A DNA stretch of 64,000 nt from Chloroflexota bacterium. GTDB lineage: Bacteria > Chloroflexota > Anaerolineae > Anaerolineales > E44-bin32. Position numbers and translations under genes: made by a program. Position 1 is the first letter of the stretch, and every line of letters begins with the position of its first letter. The notes beneath the pieces are model-generated. The model did no database searches, was not told the origin of the DNA, and saw only the letters and a program-made list of their open reading frames with translations. The stretch covers positions 1-64,000 of the forward strand of contig JADFRG010000004.1 in NCBI GenBank assembly GCA_022561385.1, read 5' to 3'. Of the stretch, positions 52,574 to 61,513 are shown in pieces.

Positions 52574-53836
52574 TTGATCAGGTGGGTCTTGAAAAGTAAT
52601 CCTCCCGGCCCGGAAACTGAAATCCGGAATTATCCAAATTTATTGAATCGGTATCAGCGCCTGCTGGAGCTGACCTCCGATCTGGCCGCGACTTTCGACC
52701 TGGATACTTTGCTGCAGCGAATCGTGGTGGCGGCCAGAGAGTTGACCGACAGCGAAGCCTCGTCCCTCTTACTTTACGATAAACAGACCCACTCTCTCTA
52801 CTTCGAAGCGGCCACCGGTTCGCTCGTAGACGGCGTCGGGCAGCGGGCCATTCCGGCGGACAATAGCATCGCTGGCTGGGTATTCACCCATGGGGAGCCT
52901 ATCCTGTCCCAGGACGTGCTTAACGATCCCCGCTTCTATCGAGAGATGGATGCCCTCACGCAATTTGAAACTCAAAGCATATTGGGTGTTCCACTCCGAA
53001 CGAAAGACAAGGTCCTGGGGGTCATCGAATCTGTCAACAAGACCGAGGGCATTTTTACCGACGAAGATGTGCAGATCCTGCAGACGCTTGCCGCTCAGGC
53101 CGCTATAGCGATCGAAAATAGCCAGCTATTCATGCAAAGCGACCTCATTGCTGAAATCGTACACGAGCTGCGAACTCCGCTGGCCGCTCTGACGGCCGCC
53201 TCCCATCTGCTGCAGCGCTCCGACCTCCCAGCTGACCAGCGCACGAAATTGAGCCAGACGATTCTAAATGAGGTGCAGCGCCTGAATGACCTTACGACTG
53301 ATTTTTTGGAGCTCTCCCGCCTGGAATCAGGCCGCACACACTTCGAGCGTGAGCCGGTTCATTTGGGCGGTCTCGTTCAGGAGTCGTTAGAGGTGGTGCG
53401 CGCTCAGGCAGAATCCAAAGAGATCAAGCTGGAGACTGAAATCGACCCCTCGTTAACTCCTGTTCACGGCGATCGAAAGATCCTCAAGCAGCTCCTGCTG
53501 AACCTGCTCACAAATGCCATCAAATACAGCCCTCCAGAGAGTGTCGTGACGGTTGTCCTCCGCTCGGAGGGCAACGAGGTGTTGATGGAAGTACGCGACA
53601 CAGGGCGCGGGATTTCACCTGAAGATCAGAAGCGCCTGTTTCAGCGGTTCTTTCGCGCGGGTAACGCACAGGACGAAGTTCAGGGAACCGGATTGGGGCT
53701 GGTGATCGCGAAACGTATCGCCGAGAGCCATGAAGGTTCGATATCCGTAGAGAGCACCCTCGGCAAGGGGTCCACATTTACGGTCAGGCTGCCCGAGCGA
53801 CCCTCAACGGGAGCCACGACCCGCCCGCGCAATTAG
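52574..53836 (+). CDS. soluble GAF-domain histidine kinase
   Basis: 420 residues, no membrane helices. A GAF domain (about residues 25-175, ELTDSEASSLLLYDKQT, SIAGWVFTHGEPI) precedes the kinase core: His in AEIVHELRTPLAALTAA, then NLLTNAIKYSPPES, VRDTGRGI and GTGLGLVIAKR. The start is uncertain (TTG 52574 or TTG 52589). It lies 164 bases downstream of the receiver-TadZ gene on the same strand, so it is a possible partner. Confidence 0.87.
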   Translation: MIRWVLKSNPPGPETEIRNYPNLLNRYQRLLELTSDLAATFDLDTLLQRIVVAARELTDSEASSLLLYDKQTHSLYFEAATGSLVDGVGQRAIPADNSIAGWVFTHGEPILSQDVLNDPRFYREMDALTQFETQSILGVPLRTKDKVLGVIESVNKTEGIFTDEDVQILQTLAAQAAIAIENSQLFMQSDLIAEIVHELRTPLAALTAASHLLQRSDLPADQRTKLSQTILNEVQRLNDLTTDFLELSRLESGRTHFEREPVHLGGLVQESLEVVRAQAESKEIKLETEIDPSLTPVHGDRKILKQLLLNLLTNAIKYSPPESVVTVVLRSEGNEVLMEVRDTGRGISPEDQKRLFQRFFRAGNAQDEVQGTGLGLVIAKRIAESHEGSISVESTLGKGSTFTVRLPERPSTGATTRPRN

Positions 53837-53881
53837 CGCAGTTCGCCGGGGCCGGGGAGACCGGGCCGCGTCAGCTGCTTC

Positions 53882-55567
53882 CTACCCTCTCCGCCCGAAC
53901 TGTCGCTCCAGCGCTGCAACCGATAGATGCACCATGGTCGGACGTCCATGCGGGCAGGTTCGGGGGGACGCACTCCGCTCGAGGTCCAAAATCAACTGCC
54001 GCTGCTCGGCCACGGACAAAACCTGGCCGGCCTTGATCGCGGCCCGCTTACAGACCCGTGCCGCCAATCGGGCTTCTATGTGCGCGGCCAAAGGCGATTC
54101 GTCCTCTTCAAAATCTTCAACCACCACCCTCAGCGCCCGCTCCGGGGACAGGTTGGATACCACAGCAGGCACGGCCCGCACGCGGTAGGTCTGGGCTCCG
54201 AACGGCTCGATCTTAAAGCCTAGCGATTCCAAGGCGCTCAAGTTGCGCTGTACGATGTCGGCTTCGACCTCCGTCAGTTCGATGGTTTCCGCCTGAAGCA
54301 ACCCCTGGGATTCGGGCCGCTGCGATTCGACCTGGGCCATGAGCTTCTCGAATAACACACGTTCATGCGCCGCATGTTGATCGATGAGGTAGACCCCATC
54401 CGGACCTTCTGCCACGAGATAAGTTGCCGCCACCTGGCCAACCGAGCGAAGGATCGGAACGGTCAGGGTCCGTTGGGAGGCAGGCTCGATGGTGCGTTCG
54501 ATCGGTTCTGAGGATCCGAAGTTCTGCGCTGAAGAACTTCCAGACCAGATAGGTTCCATCGAAATTGGCTGGACCGGCGCCTGCCCAAGCAAAGTAGCCC
54601 GGATCGCGCGTTGAACGATCGAGAAAACCAGCCCCGGATCTTCGAAGCGGATTTCCGCCTTGGTAGGATGTACATTGACATCCACGCTCTCCGGCGGCAC
54701 GTCGATGGAAATGACCACAATCGGGAAGCGCCCGACCATCAGAAAGGAATGGTAGGCCTGGATTACGGCCGATCCTAGGCTCACATCTTGAATCCATCGC
54801 CCATTTACAAACAACGTGATTTCTCGGCGATTGGACCGATTAACGAAGGGCGCCCCCACGAAACCGGATACCGTAATGCCCTGGCTAGAGGCCTTCGTGA
54901 CTGGGATCATTTGTTGCGCGAGCTCCAGGCTGTATACCTTTGCCAGTACCTCGATTGGATCTCCATTTCCGCTGGACTGAAGCTGAAGGCGGCCCTCACT
55001 GCTCAATTCGAAGCGGCGGTTCGGGTAAGCCATCGCATAACGTTTGACCAGTCGGGAAATTCGCCCGCGTTCCGTAGTATCCGATTTTAGAAAACGCCGC
55101 CGGGCCGGCACGTTGAAGAACAGGTCCTTTACCTCAACGGTTGTGCCTTCGGCGCTTCCAATGGCTTCGATCTCTCCCACACGATCCCCTTCAACTCGCA
55201 GCCGTGTACCGGCCTTCTCACCCACCGCACGGGTCGTCACGACCATTCGAGATACAGCCGCGATAGAGGCCAGAGCTTCACCTCGAAAGCCGAGGGTTCT
55301 GATCGCATGCAGGTCATCGATCGTTTCGAGTTTCGAGGTCGAATACCGCTCGATCGCAAGCTTGACCTCGCTTCGAGGAATTCCTGAGCCGTTATCAGCG
55401 ACCTGGACCAGCGACTTACCGCCGCCTTTGATCTGCACCTGGAGCACCGTGGAGCCGGCGTCCAGCGAGTTTTCGATCAACTCTTTGACGATCGAGGAGG
55501 GGCGTTCGACCACTTCGCCGGCCGCGATGGCGGACGACACTTCTTCAGACAACACTCGAATGGGCAT
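53882..55567 (-). CDS. mutL: DNA mismatch repair protein MutL
   Basis: 561 residues. The GHKL ATPase part has IAAGEVVERPSSIVKELIEN, VADNGSGI and TLGFRGEAL. The C-terminal domain carries the endonuclease motif DQHAAHERVLFE and the late CPHGRPT, so this is the nicking type of MutL found outside the enterobacteria. A TATAAT box ends eight bases before ATG 55567. No mutS lies in the window. Confidence 0.95.
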   Translation of the reverse strand: MPIRVLSEEVSSAIAAGEVVERPSSIVKELIENSLDAGSTVLQVQIKGGGKSLVQVADNGSGIPRSEVKLAIERYSTSKLETIDDLHAIRTLGFRGEALASIAAVSRMVVTTRAVGEKAGTRLRVEGDRVGEIEAIGSAEGTTVEVKDLFFNVPARRRFLKSDTTERGRISRLVKRYAMAYPNRRFELSSEGRLQLQSSGNGDPIEVLAKVYSLELAQQMIPVTKASSQGITVSGFVGAPFVNRSNRREITLFVNGRWIQDVSLGSAVIQAYHSFLMVGRFPIVVISIDVPPESVDVNVHPTKAEIRFEDPGLVFSIVQRAIRATLLGQAPVQPISMEPIWSGSSSAQNFGSSEPIERTIEPASQRTLTVPILRSVGQVAATYLVAEGPDGVYLIDQHAAHERVLFEKLMAQVESQRPESQGLLQAETIELTEVEADIVQRNLSALESLGFKIEPFGAQTYRVRAVPAVVSNLSPERALRVVVEDFEEDESPLAAHIEARLAARVCKRAAIKAGQVLSVAEQRQLILDLERSASPRTCPHGRPTMVHLSVAALERQFGRRG

Positions 55568-55575
55568 GGTGAGGG

Positions 55576-55581
55576 ATTATA
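55576..55581 (-). promoter_or_regulatory. -10 box directly before mutL
   Basis: TATAAT on the minus strand, eight bases from ATG 55567; predicts a leaderless mRNA. Confidence 0.45.
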
Positions 55582-55591
55582 AGGCCGCCGG

Positions 55592-55620
55592 TTGACCGCC
55601 ACCCCGCGACTGCATATACT
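55592..55620 (+). promoter_or_regulatory. promoter of the CoA-transferase operon
   Basis: TTGACC (55592-55597), a 17-base spacer and TATACT (55615-55620). The ATG at 55633 is about six bases after the expected start site. Confidence 0.6.
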
Positions 55621-55632
55621 CGCCAAACTAGA

Positions 55633-55884
55633 ATGGAAAACCTACCCGAGTTCAGTCCCGCGGCGGTCATCTGCCTGACGCTGCTAATAGTTGTAGGGGT
55701 GAATGGTGGTTTAATTCTCGCGGTCCGGCGCGGCGGCACACATCGCCAGGTCGAGCTGCTCAGGCGGGTAGCCAAGGCGGCGAAAAATCCCTGGTTCAAT
55801 CAAGACAAGTCGTTCGGCGAATTGAGGGAACGCGTATCCGAGCTGGAATTGGATCAGGCCGATCCTTCCGACCCCGATGGATAA
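55633..55884 (+). CDS. small single-helix membrane protein
   Basis: 83 residues: one helix (AVICLTLLIVVGVNGGLILAV), then a basic and later acidic cytosolic tail (FGELRERVSELELDQADP). I do not recognise it. It overlaps the start of the CoA-transferase gene by eight bases, so the two are coupled. Confidence 0.6.
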   Translation: MENLPEFSPAAVICLTLLIVVGVNGGLILAVRRGGTHRQVELLRRVAKAAKNPWFNQDKSFGELRERVSELELDQADPSDPDG

Positions 55885-56671
55885 ACGGATAAGCCTTCAG
55901 GAAAGTGTGGCACTGCTCCCGGAAAAGGACGCGGTTCTGGGCCTGGGCGGTGTGACCAACTATCGACGCCCCATGGCTTTCGCTCTCGCCATGCTGGCTG
56001 ATCCTCCGGCTCGCACTTTCACTCTGCTCTCATTCACGGCCGGCCTAGAGAGCGATATTCTCGTTGGGGCAGGCCTGCTGTCGCATGTCAGAACCTGCTA
56101 CTTTGGATTGGAGGCATTCGGGCTGGCCCCGAATTTCACGCGGGCCGCCTCCGAGGGCGCCCTGGAAATAATCGAGGAGAGCGAGGCCAGCCTGGCGCTC
56201 GGGCTGCGCGCCACACTTTCCGGGGTTGGCTTCATGCCTTCTCGGGCCTGGCAGGGTACGGACCTCCTGAAACTCCGGCCTGACGTGAAGGAAGTGCTGG
56301 ACCCTTATACCGGAGCCAGGTTGACCGCCTTCCCCGCCGTGCGATGTGACCTCGCGGTCATTCATGCGTTGAAGGCCGATGTTATGGGAAACGCAGATAT
56401 CGGACAGAATTGGGGGGTAGATCGAGAGCTGGCCTACGCGGCCGATCAAGTTCTAATTACCGCCGAGGAGGTCCTGCCGCGGCTCGATCGGGCGGACATT
56501 GACGGTTCGGTTGTGACCGCCGTCGTAGAGGCTCCGCGGGGCGCCTGGCCTACGTCATGTTATCCAAACTACCCGCTGGACGGACGTGAAATACTGCAGT
56601 ACGTGGAGGCCGCCGGCTCAGAGTCGTATGATCTGCTGCTCCGTTCTTGGGCCGATCGCCACCTCAACTAG
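55877..56671 (+). CDS. CoA-transferase family I, alpha-type subunit
   Basis: 264 residues. DAVLGLGGVTNYRRPMAFALAM and later LLKLRPDVKEVLDPYTG and VRCDLAVIHALKADVMGNA are typical of the alpha subunit of glutaconate- or ketoacid-CoA-transferases. The catalytic Glu usually sits on the beta subunit, and no beta gene is next to this one. Substrate unknown. Confidence 0.72.
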   Translation: MDKRISLQESVALLPEKDAVLGLGGVTNYRRPMAFALAMLADPPARTFTLLSFTAGLESDILVGAGLLSHVRTCYFGLEAFGLAPNFTRAASEGALEIIEESEASLALGLRATLSGVGFMPSRAWQGTDLLKLRPDVKEVLDPYTGARLTAFPAVRCDLAVIHALKADVMGNADIGQNWGVDRELAYAADQVLITAEEVLPRLDRADIDGSVVTAVVEAPRGAWPTSCYPNYPLDGREILQYVEAAGSESYDLLLRSWADRHLN

Positions 56672-56768
56672 GCTCCATTCCGCATTGCATCCTTCCCCGA
56701 TATTGTTCATGCTTCTCTTATGATCCTATGATATTTTCGCCACGCTCGTCGGCAGCAGGAGCGTTCGC

Positions 56769-58040
56769 ATGAAATCAAACGCCTGGAAAATCATCCTGAT
56801 ACTGGCCCTGGCAATCGGGCTAACCGGACTGGCATTTACCTCCGGAGTCGCACTCGGCTACGTGGCGCCGCGGTTTTTTACCGATTCAGGAGAGGCTCCT
56901 CCGCTTGAGCTCGCTTTTCCTCAAATCGCCTCCGGAGATGATATTGCGCCGGATAATAAGGCGGATCGTCAAGAGCTGATCGCGCCCTTCTGGGAAGCCT
57001 GGGACATTCTGCAAAATCAATATGTCGACCAGCCGCTTGACGATAATACGCTCATGCGGGGCGCGATACGCGGCCTGGTGGATTCGCTTGAGGATCCGCA
57101 TACCTCCTACATGGATCCGGATGAGTACCTGCAGGCCAACCTTCCGCTTAACGGCGAGTATGAAGGGATCGGCGCCTGGGTGGATTCGGAAGCCGAATAC
57201 CTGACGATCATTGCCACCATGCCTGGATCTCCGGCTGAGGCGGCCGGGCTAAAGTCCGGAGATTGGGTGGTGGCGGTGGACGGCGAGGACGTCACGGGTA
57301 TGGACCCGAGTCTGGTGATCCGCCGAGTTTTGGGCCCGGCCGGAACCTCGGTCAGGCTCAGCATCCGGCGTGAAGGGCTTCCGAGCCCGTTCGAAGTCGA
57401 AATCATTCGCCAGAAAATTGATCTCCCAAGCGTTGAGAGTGAGATGCTCGAAGACAATATCGCTTATGTGCGTCTCCTGACCTTCGGTGCAGACACCGCG
57501 GGCGATCTCAAGCGTGCGCTCAAGGAATTGCTGAGAGAAGATCCGGTGGGCTTGATTCTGGATCTGCGCGGGAATGGAGGAGGCTTCCTAAACTCGGCGG
57601 TGGATGTCGCCTCCGAATTTATTCCAGAGGGTGTCATTCTGATCGAACGACTTGGGGATGGTGAGGAGAAGATCTACCAGGCCAGATCCCGTGGTAGTGC
57701 AACCGAAATTGAGTTGGTGGTCCTGATCAACGGAGGCACGGCCTCTGCCTCTGAGATCGTGGCCGGCGCCATTCAGGATCACGCACGCGGCACGGTGGTC
57801 GGCGAAACTTCATTCGGCAAAGGTTCCGTACAGAACTGGGTGGAGCTGGCCGACAACGAAGGTGCGATCCGCGTCACGATTGCCCGTTGGTATACTCCCG
57901 ATGACCGGCTCATCCACGGCATCGGTTTGAGTCCAGACGTTGAGGTTCTGATCCCCGAATCCGGCCTCGATGAGGGGGAGGACCCACAGCTGGATCAGGC
58001 CATCGAAATTCTGTTGGGTGAGGCAGTCCCGAACCGCTAG
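56769..58040 (+). CDS. S41 C-terminal processing peptidase
   Basis: 423 residues. An N-terminal signal anchor (IILILALAIGLTGLAFTSG), a PDZ domain (about residues 130-210, APAEAAGLKSGDW-like), and the S41 core with GNGGGFLNSAVDVASEF, the Ser in GGTASASEIVAGAI and the Lys in TSFGKGSVQ. It processes envelope proteins outside the membrane. Confidence 0.92.
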   Translation: MKSNAWKIILILALAIGLTGLAFTSGVALGYVAPRFFTDSGEAPPLELAFPQIASGDDIAPDNKADRQELIAPFWEAWDILQNQYVDQPLDDNTLMRGAIRGLVDSLEDPHTSYMDPDEYLQANLPLNGEYEGIGAWVDSEAEYLTIIATMPGSPAEAAGLKSGDWVVAVDGEDVTGMDPSLVIRRVLGPAGTSVRLSIRREGLPSPFEVEIIRQKIDLPSVESEMLEDNIAYVRLLTFGADTAGDLKRALKELLREDPVGLILDLRGNGGGFLNSAVDVASEFIPEGVILIERLGDGEEKIYQARSRGSATEIELVVLINGGTASASEIVAGAIQDHARGTVVGETSFGKGSVQNWVELADNEGAIRVTIARWYTPDDRLIHGIGLSPDVEVLIPESGLDEGEDPQLDQAIEILLGEAVPNR

Positions 58041-58073
58041 GCTCCCCTAGGACCAAACAGAGAGGGGGTTCGC

Positions 58074-59426
58074 GTGGATCCCTCACAAATTGAGCTTGCG
58101 CTGGCGCGCATTCGAACTGCGCTGGAAGCCGGCGAAGTTCAGGCCGCAATCGATAGCCTGACCGATCTGCATCCCGTGGATCGGGCGGACGCCTTTTCAG
58201 ATCTCGACCAAAAAGATCAGGCGGCCCTTTTGCCTCGGCTGGACCTGAAAGCAACCGCCGATTTGTTGGAGCAGTTGGAAGACGAGCAAGCCGCGGCGGT
58301 AGCCGAAACGTTTGATTCGGAACAGCTTGCCGACGTACTGGATGAAATGGAGCCGGACGAGGCGGCGGATGTGCTCGGTGACTTGCCTGCCAAGCGGGCG
58401 GAAGAGGCGCTGGCCGAAATGGAAGAGGCCGGGAACGTGCTCCCGCTGTTGCACTTCGCGGATAAAACGGCAGGGGGTCTGATGACAACCTCCTTCATCG
58501 CGGTTCCCAAGGGAACGACAGCTCTTGAAGCGATTGAGGTCCTTCGTCGTGTGGAGCCCAGTCCAGGGACGCCCTATTATCTTTACGTGGAGGATGAGGC
58601 CGCCCGATTGGTCGGTATCCTGGGATTGCGCGAGCTTGTCATCGCTACGCCCGATACTCGAATCGAAACCATCATGGAGCCAGAGGTGATCTTCGCGCAT
58701 ACCGAAGAAGACCAAGAGCAGGTCGCCTTACGTATGGCGCGCTACGACCTTGCCGCGGTGCCGGTGATAGATGATCGAGGGGTGGTGGTCGGAGTTATCA
58801 CCCACGACGATGTGATGGATGTGGTCGAGGAGGAGGCCACCGAAGACATCTACCGGTTGGCCAACGTCCCAGACCCATACCTTTCAATTTACAGCCCGAT
58901 CCGGCTGGCAATCAGGAAGCGGATTCCATGGTTATACCTGAGTGCGGCGACTGCGCTTTTTGCGGCGTGGGTCATATCAAACTTCGAAGTGCTTATCGCG
59001 GAGGTAGCATTCCTTGCCGTCTTCCTCTCCGTAGTGGCAGGCCTGGGCGGCAACACGGCCACCCAAAGCTTGGCAATGATCGTTCGCGCACTAGCCCTCG
59101 GAGAAATTGATCGGCGCCACGCTTGGCGCACCGTGCTCAAGGAAGGCGTGACAGGTCTTGTCGCGGGCGTGCTCGTGGGGACGGTTGTCGGATTGTCGGT
59201 CTGGCTCTGGAAAGGGAATCCGGTGCTGGGCCTGGTTTTGGGTGTGGCGCTGGTCGGCAATATGCTTGTTGCAGGATTCGTTGGTGCGCTCGTTCCCCTT
59301 TCGCTCAGGGCTCTGGGGCTCGACCCCGCCCTGGCTTCTTCGGTTTTGGTGACCACCGTGACCGACAGCGTCGGCTTTGCCCTATTTCTGACGTTGTCCG
59401 CCCTGGCACTTTCCTATCTCCGATGA
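58074..59426 (+). CDS. mgtE: magnesium transporter MgtE
   Basis: 450 residues: an N-terminal helical superhelix (DLHPVDRADAFSDLDQKDQAALL), two CBS domains (about residues 135-255, e.g. YDLAAVPVIDDRGVVVGVITHDDV) and five membrane helices with the DPALASSVLVTTVTDSVGF segment of the magnesium site. GTG 58074 is the start. The stop overlaps the following gene as ATGA. Confidence 0.93.
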   Translation: MDPSQIELALARIRTALEAGEVQAAIDSLTDLHPVDRADAFSDLDQKDQAALLPRLDLKATADLLEQLEDEQAAAVAETFDSEQLADVLDEMEPDEAADVLGDLPAKRAEEALAEMEEAGNVLPLLHFADKTAGGLMTTSFIAVPKGTTALEAIEVLRRVEPSPGTPYYLYVEDEAARLVGILGLRELVIATPDTRIETIMEPEVIFAHTEEDQEQVALRMARYDLAAVPVIDDRGVVVGVITHDDVMDVVEEEATEDIYRLANVPDPYLSIYSPIRLAIRKRIPWLYLSAATALFAAWVISNFEVLIAEVAFLAVFLSVVAGLGGNTATQSLAMIVRALALGEIDRRHAWRTVLKEGVTGLVAGVLVGTVVGLSVWLWKGNPVLGLVLGVALVGNMLVAGFVGALVPLSLRALGLDPALASSVLVTTVTDSVGFALFLTLSALALSYLR

Positions 59427-60079
59427 GCGTTTACCGCACCCTCCTAGGTCTATTTTTCCGCCACTTCTATTCAACACTCGCCTGGTCTTACGACCTCGTG
59501 GCCACCGTAGTGTCCGTAGGCCAGTGGACCGACTGGGTTCGATCGGTGCTGGATCCCCCCCCTGCCCGGCCCACCCTGGAGCTTGCGCACGGGCCCGGCC
59601 ATCTGCTTCTGGCGGTCAATCGGCAGGGTGGACGAGCTTTCGGAGTGGACGCTTCTCGTCAAATGTGCCGCATGGCCATCCGCCGCTTGGAACAGGCGGG
59701 GCAGGAACCGAGAGTGGTACAGGCGTTGGCGCAGGCGCTGCCCTTCCCCGATCAAACCTTTGCCACGCTGCTCAGCACGTTTCCGACCGAATTCATTCTG
59801 GATCCAGCCTCTTTGCAGGAGGCAAATCGGATGCTCAGACCGGAGGGACAATACCGGATCGTGCCGATGGCAGAGATCATCGGCAACGGTTATCTGGATC
59901 GCGTGGCGGCCTGGCTTTTCCGCGTAACCGGCCAATACGCCGATCTGCCGCCATCATGGACCGACCCGATCTCGGAGGCAGGATTTCGCGTTCGCAGGGA
60001 CGATGTCCTGTTGAGCCGCTCGAAAGTAATTCGACTCATTGCGTCGAGGGCGGAGAATAAGGAAAGCCAAGCTGCCTGA
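59423..60079 (+). CDS. class I SAM-dependent methyltransferase
   Basis: 218 residues. The SAM motif is TLELAHGPGHLLLAV; ALPFPDQTFATLLSTFPTEFI is motif IV-like, and MLRPEGQYRIVP is the late motif. The layout resembles UbiE-type enzymes; the substrate is unknown. ATG 59423 overlaps the mgtE stop. The frame open upstream of this ATG lies inside mgtE and is not used. Confidence 0.82.
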   Translation: MSVYRTLLGLFFRHFYSTLAWSYDLVATVVSVGQWTDWVRSVLDPPPARPTLELAHGPGHLLLAVNRQGGRAFGVDASRQMCRMAIRRLEQAGQEPRVVQALAQALPFPDQTFATLLSTFPTEFILDPASLQEANRMLRPEGQYRIVPMAEIIGNGYLDRVAAWLFRVTGQYADLPPSWTDPISEAGFRVRRDDVLLSRSKVIRLIASRAENKESQAA

Positions 60080-60845
60080 GCTCAGCCAATCCGGCGATTT
60101 AGCGATGCTTATCGAGAAAAACGGTAAGCAGTTCATTATCCAGCTGGATCCCGATCAGCGGCTCCAGACCCACCGCGGCGTGTTGGAACACAGGGATCTA
60201 ATTGGACTGGAGTGGGGACAAAAAGTATCGACCCATATGGGCCACGACTTCCTGATGCTGCAGCCCTCGATGCGCGACCTCCTTCTTCACACCAAGCGCC
60301 TGTCCCAAATCATCTACCCCAAAGAAATTGGCTACATACTCCTTCGCCTTTCCATTGGTCCCGGGACTCCGGTCGTCGAAGCCGGCACTGGATCGGGCGC
60401 GCTGACGACCGCGTTCGCCTGGGCAGTCGGGCCGCGGGGAACAGTTTATTCCTATGACCGGCGACAGGACATGCTGGAGCTCGCCGCCCGCAACCTGGAA
60501 CGGGTCGGCCTGCGCGACCGAGTGGAGCTCAATCATCTTGATATTGAGGCCGGATTTTCAGAGCGGGGAATTGGATCCCTCTTTTTGGATCTCCCACACG
60601 CCCATCGCTATTTGCGACAAGCGCACGCGGCTATGGCGAACGGTGGAATTCTGGGCGTGATCCTGCCGACGGTCAATCAGGTAAGCCGCTTCTTGAGCGA
60701 ACTGGAGGGCGCGCTCTTCGCTCTGCCCGAAGTGTGCGAAATCATGCTTCGCTTCTACAAGCCCAACCCGCAGCGCCTGCGCCCCACGGATCGTATGGTG
60801 GCTCATACCGGGTACCTGCTGTTTGCGCGCGCGGTAAGTGGTTAG
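60039..60845 (+). CDS. trmI: tRNA (adenine-58-N1)-methyltransferase (TrmI type)
   Basis: 268 residues. An N-terminal barrel (GDLAMLIEKNGKQFIIQLDP, THMGHDFLMLQPSMRDLL) precedes the Rossmann part with VVEAGTGSGALTTAFAW and LFLDLPHAHRYLRQA. This layout is typical of TrmI/PIMT-like tRNA m1A58 enzymes. The start is taken as TTG 60039 because the barrel begins before the first ATG (60105); it overlaps the preceding gene by 41 bases. Confidence 0.87.
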   Translation: MRRGRRIRKAKLPELSQSGDLAMLIEKNGKQFIIQLDPDQRLQTHRGVLEHRDLIGLEWGQKVSTHMGHDFLMLQPSMRDLLLHTKRLSQIIYPKEIGYILLRLSIGPGTPVVEAGTGSGALTTAFAWAVGPRGTVYSYDRRQDMLELAARNLERVGLRDRVELNHLDIEAGFSERGIGSLFLDLPHAHRYLRQAHAAMANGGILGVILPTVNQVSRFLSELEGALFALPEVCEIMLRFYKPNPQRLRPTDRMVAHTGYLLFARAVSG

Positions 60846-61431
60846 GCGCGTGGACGATCTCAGGGCCCGGCTGAGGCGCTCGCTCAGCGAATTAGATTCT
60901 AGGATCGAGACGGAGTGGGACGCGATTCCCGCCGCGGTCCTGATACCTATTTATCAGGAAGAAGGGCATTGGAAATTGTTATTCACGCGCCGGACCGACT
61001 CCGTGGATGTACATGCCGGCCAGGTTTCATTTCCCGGGGGTCAGATCGAGGCCTCGGACGGTACGGCCATATCCGCCGCCCTTCGGGAGGCAGAGGAGGA
61101 AATAGGCCTGAATCCAGCCGACGTGGATACGCTCGGACAGCTCAATCCGCTGTTCACGGTGACTCAGTTTTTGATCCATCCCGTGGTGGGTTTCTTCCCG
61201 TGGCCTTACTCCCTAACGCCCAACCCCTCGGAAGTTGCCCGAACCTTCGGAGTTCCGATCGATTGGTTGTCAGATCCCAAGAATCTCGAGGTCCGGGAGC
61301 GCCGACCCATGATTTCGGGACCCAATGTTCGGGTCTACTATTTCAAGGAATTTGAGGGTGAGACGATCTGGGGAGTGACCGCAAGGATCACATTAAATTT
61401 CCTGCAATTGGTAAATGTTGAGAACCGGTAA
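60838..61431 (+). CDS. NUDIX hydrolase, CoA pyrophosphatase type
   Basis: 197 residues. The NUDIX box is GGQIEASDGTAISAALREAEEEIGL, with the preceding SVDVHAGQVSFPGG typical of the NudL/CoA-diphosphatase group. It splits CoA or similar nucleotide diphosphates. GTG 60838 overlaps the preceding stop by eight bases; GTG 60850 is possible. Confidence 0.88.
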   Translation: MVRRVDDLRARLRRSLSELDSRIETEWDAIPAAVLIPIYQEEGHWKLLFTRRTDSVDVHAGQVSFPGGQIEASDGTAISAALREAEEEIGLNPADVDTLGQLNPLFTVTQFLIHPVVGFFPWPYSLTPNPSEVARTFGVPIDWLSDPKNLEVRERRPMISGPNVRVYYFKEFEGETIWGVTARITLNFLQLVNVENR

Positions 61432-61513
61432 AGTCGAAGCTCGCCGATCAGATGTGTCGGCAACCCATTAACCAGGGTGGTAATTATGGTGCGGATATTG
61501 CCCGATTAGGGCC

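Noticed and set aside
59123-59422. Long 5' extension of the methyltransferase frame
   Set aside because: It lies inside mgtE and reads as Arg/Gly-rich noise; ATG 59423 gives a normal N-terminus and an ATGA overlap.
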